Positions 30,956-34,350 of a stretch of 34,350 bases of DNA are shown piece after piece (within the stretch, counting starts at the first letter, position 1; each line of letters begins with the position of its first letter). Location: positions 1-34,350 of the forward strand of contig JAEOTZ010000090.1 in NCBI GenBank assembly GCA_016839585.1. Reading direction: 5' to 3'. The stretch is from Promethearchaeota archaeon. Its GTDB lineage: Archaea; Asgardarchaeota; Lokiarchaeia; Sigyniarchaeales; SOKP01. The notes beneath the pieces are model-generated. The model had not been told where the DNA came from. It did not search any database and saw only the letters and a program-made list of their open reading frames with translations. The translations under genes were made by a program, and so were the position numbers.

Positions 30956-31939
30956 ATGAATAATAAAGAGAAAGAAGCAAGCCCAGACCAAGTACAAGAT
31001 CTTGTTATTTTTAAAACTAAGATTGAATATAAAAGAGAGGAAAAAGACAAATATCTATTTGAAACAATTGACCAAGAAGATAAAATTAAATTAGAATATG
31101 ATTTTAGACCTTTTAGTGGTCATTATCTTTATGCAATTCTATTAAGTAACCAGAGTTTAGCCCCTATAACCGGCGTTAAGATTAAAATTAAATATCCTGA
31201 ATTTTTATCTCTTACTAGGTGTACACCTCCAACAATAAGCATTCCTCCTTCTGTTGAGCAAAGAGGTTCAAAACAACTAAATTTAGAATTTGGTGAATTT
31301 AATGAAAATAGTAGAAAACAAATTAATTTACACTTCAAAGCTTTATCACTAAAAAATGTAGGGGAGTTAAGAACAATTGTTACCTATGTCAATAATAAAG
31401 ATTTCGTAAGGGTTCTTAATTCAGAACCAGTAGAAATCAGAATTGATAAATTAAATATAACACCTAAGATAATACCAAGTTTTCAACTAAAAAAGATTCT
31501 ACAAATACCTGGTATTAAAAAAGCAATTAAAAGTTTCGGAGTAGGAATAAATATTGATTTAGATATATTTTTCAATATTATTGAACAAATCCTTAGAGCT
31601 CATAATTTTCAATTAATTGCTAAGGATCTCGATAACAAGATAATTTGGTATTTAGGAACTGATTTGGAGTCAGAAGAAGATATATTAATAATTGGTCAGA
31701 TAGTATCAAATAAAGTAGAAGTTATTGCGGCTTCTCAAAATCACCATATTATCATCTCAATTTTAACCCAAATTTCAAATGATTTTAAAGAACGTATTTT
31801 AAGAAGAGGAATTGTAAGTTCCATAGATCATATCTATGAACTAGAATGTAAATATTGCGGCGCTGTTCTGCCTTACTTTCCTAAAAAAGGAGAAAGTATA
31901 GAATGTGAAAAATGTAATTACGAACAAATAGTATGGTAA
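30956..31939 (+). CDS. Beta-sandwich / alpha-beta domain protein with C-terminal zinc ribbon
   Basis: The 327-residue protein has three parts. Residues about 45-165 alternate strands (HYLYAILLSNQSL, GVKIKIKYPEF, KQINLHFKAL) and look like an Ig-type sandwich. Residues about 175-285 form a mixed alpha/beta domain with DIFFNIIEQILRAHNFQLIA then IIGQIVSNKVEVIAASQNH. Residues 298-320 form a zinc ribbon with C298, C301, C317 and C320. The sandwich followed by a small platform-like domain recalls the appendage domains of clathrin adaptors, but I cannot confirm homology. No signal peptide or membrane segment is seen. The start is ATG at 30956. It is divergent from the DUF4443-like gene. The same sandwich-plus-zinc-ribbon ingredients, in the opposite order, occur at 20269. 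Confidence 0.7.
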   Translation: MNNKEKEASPDQVQDLVIFKTKIEYKREEKDKYLFETIDQEDKIKLEYDFRPFSGHYLYAILLSNQSLAPITGVKIKIKYPEFLSLTRCTPPTISIPPSVEQRGSKQLNLEFGEFNENSRKQINLHFKALSLKNVGELRTIVTYVNNKDFVRVLNSEPVEIRIDKLNITPKIIPSFQLKKILQIPGIKKAIKSFGVGINIDLDIFFNIIEQILRAHNFQLIAKDLDNKIIWYLGTDLESEEDILIIGQIVSNKVEVIAASQNHHIIISILTQISNDFKERILRRGIVSSIDHIYELECKYCGAVLPYFPKKGESIECEKCNYEQIVW

Positions 31940-31982
31940 GTACAATATTACTAACTAGGATAAAAACTAACTATCCTTACAA

Positions 31983-31998
31983 AAAATAAAAAAAAAGA
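31983..31998 (-). terminator. Poly-T tract (minus strand) after the anchored exported protein
   Basis: The plus-strand run of A residues at 31981-31996 becomes a long T-run immediately past the stop of the leftward gene at 31999. It faces the converging zinc-ribbon gene. Confidence 0.4.
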
Positions 31999-32733
31999 TT
32001 AGAATTTCTCTTCTAATTTCTTTTTATATATATAAATCAATGAAAGAATTGCAAATCCACTACTAATCAAAAAGAGATTTCCGAAAGATATAGTTGGACC
32101 AGAATCTGTCTTTAATACCAACCAATACTGAAAATTTTCAGGATCATCTTCTAAAAAAGCGATAACTACATTATCAGATATCCAATCTTTATTAAACATC
32201 CACATATATACCAAATCAGTTGAACTCCTATATCCAAAAAAAGTAAATATTCCATACTTAGTTAAAGCATCCTTAGGATTAAAGAAGGATCCGTAGAAAT
32301 CAAGCAAACCCAGAGCAAAACCATCAACATAATCGGGAGGGATGAAAAAACCGTGTTCAGTGATTAGAGTATAAATTGTTGTTATATTTGCCATTGAATT
32401 AAAATAAATAAACGTTTGATTATCTAAAAGAGTCGTTGTTAATTCAGTCTGACTATTATATTCTGTAATTGTAGCATTTAATTCAGTTGCATTCCCTCCT
32501 AACAACGATCTAATGGATGTTATTGTTATTTCATATTTAGATTTAACTGGCAGAAAACCAAGAATTTCATTAGATTCCTTAACAACCCATGTGTATGTTT
32601 TTCCTTCTTTAACTCCCCATTCAATATCAGGATCAGCAAGTTGCAAATCCCCTAAGGCAAAAGGGGTTAGTGTAAACGGGATTATTAAACTAAACATTAC
32701 CAATAGTATTAAAAATATTTTTTTTGCTTTCAT
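31999..32733 (-). CDS. Exported, membrane-anchored protein, unknown
   Basis: The 244-residue protein begins with a signal peptide or N-terminal anchor (MKAKKIFLILLVMFSLIIPF, residues 1-20), ends with a membrane helix (residues 218-236, ISSGFAILSLIYIYKKK) and a short basic tail. Between them is an extracellular domain with many strands and Asn/Thr-rich segments (EITITSIRSLLGG, NATITEYNSQTEL). Several N-x-T/S sites suggest glycosylation outside the membrane. There are no cysteines and no catalytic motif. The start is ATG at 32733. It lies at the edge of the gene-poor stretch before the histone gene. Function unknown. Confidence 0.72.
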   Translation of the reverse strand: MKAKKIFLILLVMFSLIIPFTLTPFALGDLQLADPDIEWGVKEGKTYTWVVKESNEILGFLPVKSKYEITITSIRSLLGGNATELNATITEYNSQTELTTTLLDNQTFIYFNSMANITTIYTLITEHGFFIPPDYVDGFALGLLDFYGSFFNPKDALTKYGIFTFFGYRSSTDLVYMWMFNKDWISDNVVIAFLEDDPENFQYWLVLKTDSGPTISFGNLFLISSGFAILSLIYIYKKKLEEKF

Positions 32734-33276
32734 AATATTGGATTTAAAAATTTATTTTTATAATAATAATTTCCATACAAATATTTAATAATTTCTTTAA
32801 GTGTTAGCTTTTTACTTATTCTTTTTACCCTTTAATCAGAATTATTTTCTATTACAAAATTAGGGGGAAAAAGTTTACATAATGAATTTCTTTTAAAATC
32901 TTCCCTTAAATAATTCCTAATCAATTAAATCTTTCTCTAAATGAATCAAATTCCTAAAATTATCGGGAATTTTATTTCATTTGGTTAATCCTCGTAAGGT
33001 TTTTACAATAAACTAGATTTTTTTAACTTATATGAAACACAAAAATTCTTAATTTAGCATCTCAGAATTTGATCGAATTTTTTATTTCTTTGAAAAAAAT
33101 TATCCATTATTCTAATATGTAGATATTGAAGAATATATATGATATTAAAGTTCTAATTTTTAACAGAAATTATGTTTTCATAAAAAAATTCTAACTTTCA
33201 CGAGATTGATCACTTTTATTAATTTGAATTTTGTCGTTTAATTTTTTTCATTTTTTTCTTCATAAAATTAAGTATG
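32734..33276. other. Gene-poor AT-rich stretch before the histone gene
   Basis: About 540 bases with no plausible ORF on either strand, no tRNA-like fold and no long inverted or direct repeat that I can see. Its left end must hold the promoter of the leftward exported-protein gene. The rest could be a spacer, a degenerated gene or an unrecognised small RNA; nothing in it supports a specific call. Confidence 0.5.
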
Positions 33277-33283
33277 AATCAAA

Positions 33284-33298
33284 ATCTTTAAATATCTA
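33284..33298 (+). promoter_or_regulatory. TATA box of the histone gene
   Basis: ATCTTTAAATATC (33284-33296) has the TTTAAATA archaeal TATA form. It lies about 100 bases before the ATG at 33389, implying a leader of roughly 65 bases. This fits the presence of a full Shine-Dalgarno site for this gene. Confidence 0.5.
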
Positions 33299-33376
33299 AA
33301 AGATGTATAACTATATAACTAACTATTAAAAAATAACTAAAATTCATAAAATTTATTATATAATTAATTAAAAAGT

Positions 33377-33381
33377 GGAGG
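33377..33381 (+). promoter_or_regulatory. Strong ribosome binding site of the histone gene
   Basis: GGAGG lies 7 bases before the ATG. Most genes in this window have weak or no Shine-Dalgarno sites, so this one, together with the PH-domain gene's AGGAGG, is exceptional and suggests high translation of the histone. Confidence 0.75.
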
Positions 33382-33388
33382 AATAAAA

Positions 33389-33604
33389 ATGAGTGAATAT
33401 ATTAGTTGGAGTCCTATTAGAAGATTAATGAAGCACAATGGGGCAGTTATCGTAGCTCGTGATGCTGTTGATGAATTAGTTGATTGGATGGGTCAAAGCG
33501 CTGAAAAAATTACAAAAGTAGCCTTAAACTTAACCAAACACTCCAAAAGAAAGAAAGTAACAAAGGACGACATTCTCTTAGCCATTAAATACTTTAAAGG
33601 TTAA
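33389..33604 (+). CDS. Archaeal histone (HMf-like)
   Basis: The 71-residue protein is one histone fold with almost no tails: helix 1 (PIRRLMKHNG), the long helix 2 (DAVDELVDWMGQSAEKITKV), and helix 3 (TKDDILLAIKYFKG), joined by the KHSKRKKVTKDD loop that binds DNA. It should form dimers and polymers that wrap DNA. The length matches HMfA/HMfB (about 66-70). It lacks the N-terminal tails of eukaryotic histones. Strong Shine-Dalgarno and a TATA box support high expression. The gene is monocistronic, followed by a T-rich terminator and the hairpin at 33794. Confidence 0.94.
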   Translation: MSEYISWSPIRRLMKHNGAVIVARDAVDELVDWMGQSAEKITKVALNLTKHSKRKKVTKDDILLAIKYFKG

Positions 33605-33667
33605 ATAATAGGGCTTTCTACAGCAAAAATAAGAAAAATATAAGTTAAATACTAACCAAATCACTTA

Positions 33668-33702
33668 ATTTCTTTTTTTTCTTATTATTTTTTATAACCT
33701 TT
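33668..33702 (+). terminator. T-rich terminator after the histone gene
   Basis: Starting about 65 bases after the stop, there are T-runs at 33670-33680 and 33687-33693. No hairpin precedes them, as usual for archaea. It plausibly ends the histone transcript. Confidence 0.45.
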
Positions 33703-33793
33703 ATTCTCTAATCTCTTAAGAATTTTAATCTTAAGATTTAAAATAAGAAGTCATTAATATTGTAATGGATGCATTTCTTTTTCATATTTTTTG

Positions 33794-33842
33794 CCATAAC
33801 TGTGATTATAGTTATGCAATAATCATAACATCACAGTTATGG
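33794..33842. repeat. Long hairpin-forming inverted repeat between histone and helicase
   Basis: The outer 13-base arms 33794-33806 (CCATAACTGTGAT) and 33830-33842 are perfect inverse complements. Inside them, GTTATG (33811-33816) pairs with CATAAC (33824-33829), leaving a TATA bulge on the left and a seven-base loop (CAATAAT). A T-run follows directly (33845-33852). It could be a terminator-like hairpin, a protein-binding palindrome or a small RNA. It is the most regular palindrome I see in the window. Confidence 0.7.
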
Positions 33843-33930
33843 AATTTTTTTAAAAAATTAATTAGAATAATTATAATAAATCACTACTGTCTCTTATTTT
33901 AATTATATTAATTAAATTAATAAAAAATAT

Positions 33931-34350
33931 ATGAAATTAGGTTCTCAGGAGTATTATAACGGACTTTATTTGAAAAAGGATGAAGTTCTTTATCGACATT
34001 ATCAAAGCAATATAGTTAATCGTTGTAAAAATAAAAATTCCTTAGTTATATTGCCAACTGGGTTAGGAAAGACAATTATTGGCATTTTAATAATAGCAAA
34101 TGCCCTAATTAAATATTCCAAGTCAAAAATCGTTATACTTGCTCCAACACGACCTTTAGTTTCACAACATAAGTCATCCTGTCAAAAATTTCTAGACATA
34201 AATATCGAAAAAATTGTATTGCTTACCGGAAAAATACCTCCAGAGAAACGAACTTTATTATTTAACAATTCTAGAATAATTGTTTCTACTCCTCAAGTAA
34301 TTAAAAATGATTTAATAAGGGGAAGATATGATCTCACTCAAGTTTCACTA
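33931..34350 (+). CDS. hef: Hef/FANCM-like DNA helicase (N-terminal 140 codons only)
   Basis: From ATG 33931 the frame stays open to the window's edge, giving 140 residues of an SF2 helicase. The Q-like lead (YRHYQSNIV) is followed by Walker A VILPTGLGKT (residues about 39-48), then motif Ia ILAPTRPLVSQH, and VSTPQVIKNDL in the position of motif Ib. The LPTGLGKT / LAPTRPL combination is characteristic of archaeal Hef, the FANCM orthologue that remodels stalled forks with a C-terminal XPF-type nuclease domain. The second RecA lobe and nuclease lie beyond the edge, so Hef versus a helicase-only relative cannot be settled. Confidence 0.8.
   Translation, partial: MKLGSQEYYNGLYLKKDEVLYRHYQSNIVNRCKNKNSLVILPTGLGKTIIGILIIANALIKYSKSKIVILAPTRPLVSQHKSSCQKFLDINIEKIVLLTGKIPPEKRTLLFNNSRIIVSTPQVIKNDLIRGRYDLTQVSL

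Noticed and set aside
32734-33276. A short hidden gene or RNA in the gene-poor stretch before the histone
   Set aside because: All short frames lack both plausible starts and protein-like composition, and I found no stable paired structure.
1-34350. CRISPR array or cas genes
   Set aside because: No regularly spaced repeats of 24-40 bases and no Cas-like proteins were found on either strand.

Overview
The window is archaeal and AT-rich. The archaeal markers are an HMf-type histone, a proteasome beta subunit, SRP19, ribosomal protein S8e, an archaeal-type GluRS, HypA, the start of a Hef/FANCM-type helicase, tRNAs with bulge-helix-bulge introns and leaderless TATA promoters. Several traits fit an Asgard archaeon (Promethearchaeota), most plausibly of the Lokiarchaeia type: a stand-alone JAMM/MPN+ protease beside the proteasome gene, small zinc ribbons fused to membrane or helical proteins, and low GC. 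The phylum is an inference from gene content, not a phylogeny.

Layout. 1-5.1 kb: a truncated PH-domain membrane protein, a gene-free stretch with a strong imperfect inverted repeat (639-745), a two-TM/zinc-ribbon protein, a GPH-type sugar:cation symporter, an orphan ORF without a good start, a polytopic membrane protein and a methyltransferase. 5.3-10.4 kb: a co-directional block of extended SDR, SCP2-like protein, aldehyde dehydrogenase, second SCP2-like protein and amidase, which looks like a carbonyl/acyl metabolism cluster. 10.4-13 kb: an NDP-sugar pyrophosphorylase, a charged helical protein and a HAD phosphatase. 13-15.1 kb: a LAGLIDADG protein with two predicted N-terminal membrane helices, lying just downstream of a doubly interrupted tRNA-Arg(GCG).

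15.2-18.4 kb: a beta-phosphoglucomutase-like HAD, an ADP-ribosylglycohydrolase-family protein and an alkylsulfatase-like MBL hydrolase. 18.4-24.3 kb: GluRS, a long zinc-ribbon/helical/beta-sandwich protein, a zinc-ribbon CPBP membrane protease and a homologue of methanogenesis marker 4 (MtxX), all on the plus strand. 24.3-27.5 kb: a large family-3 glycoside hydrolase, a small membrane protein and a doubly interrupted tRNA-Pro(GGG). 27.7-31.9 kb: information-processing genes (SRP19, hypA, rps8e, psmB), the JAMM protease, a winged-helix regulator and a second sandwich/zinc-ribbon protein. 32-34.35 kb: a membrane-anchored exported protein, a gene-poor stretch, histone, a long hairpin and the N-terminal 140 codons of the helicase.

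The GPH transporter, GH3 hydrolase, beta-PGM-like HAD and sugar-nucleotide enzyme point to carbohydrate use. The beta proteasome subunit and JAMM protease fit a degradation module. The clearest unusual result is that both tRNA genes carry two introns, one at 37/38 and one in the T-loop, and all four junctions can be drawn as bulge-helix-bulge motifs.
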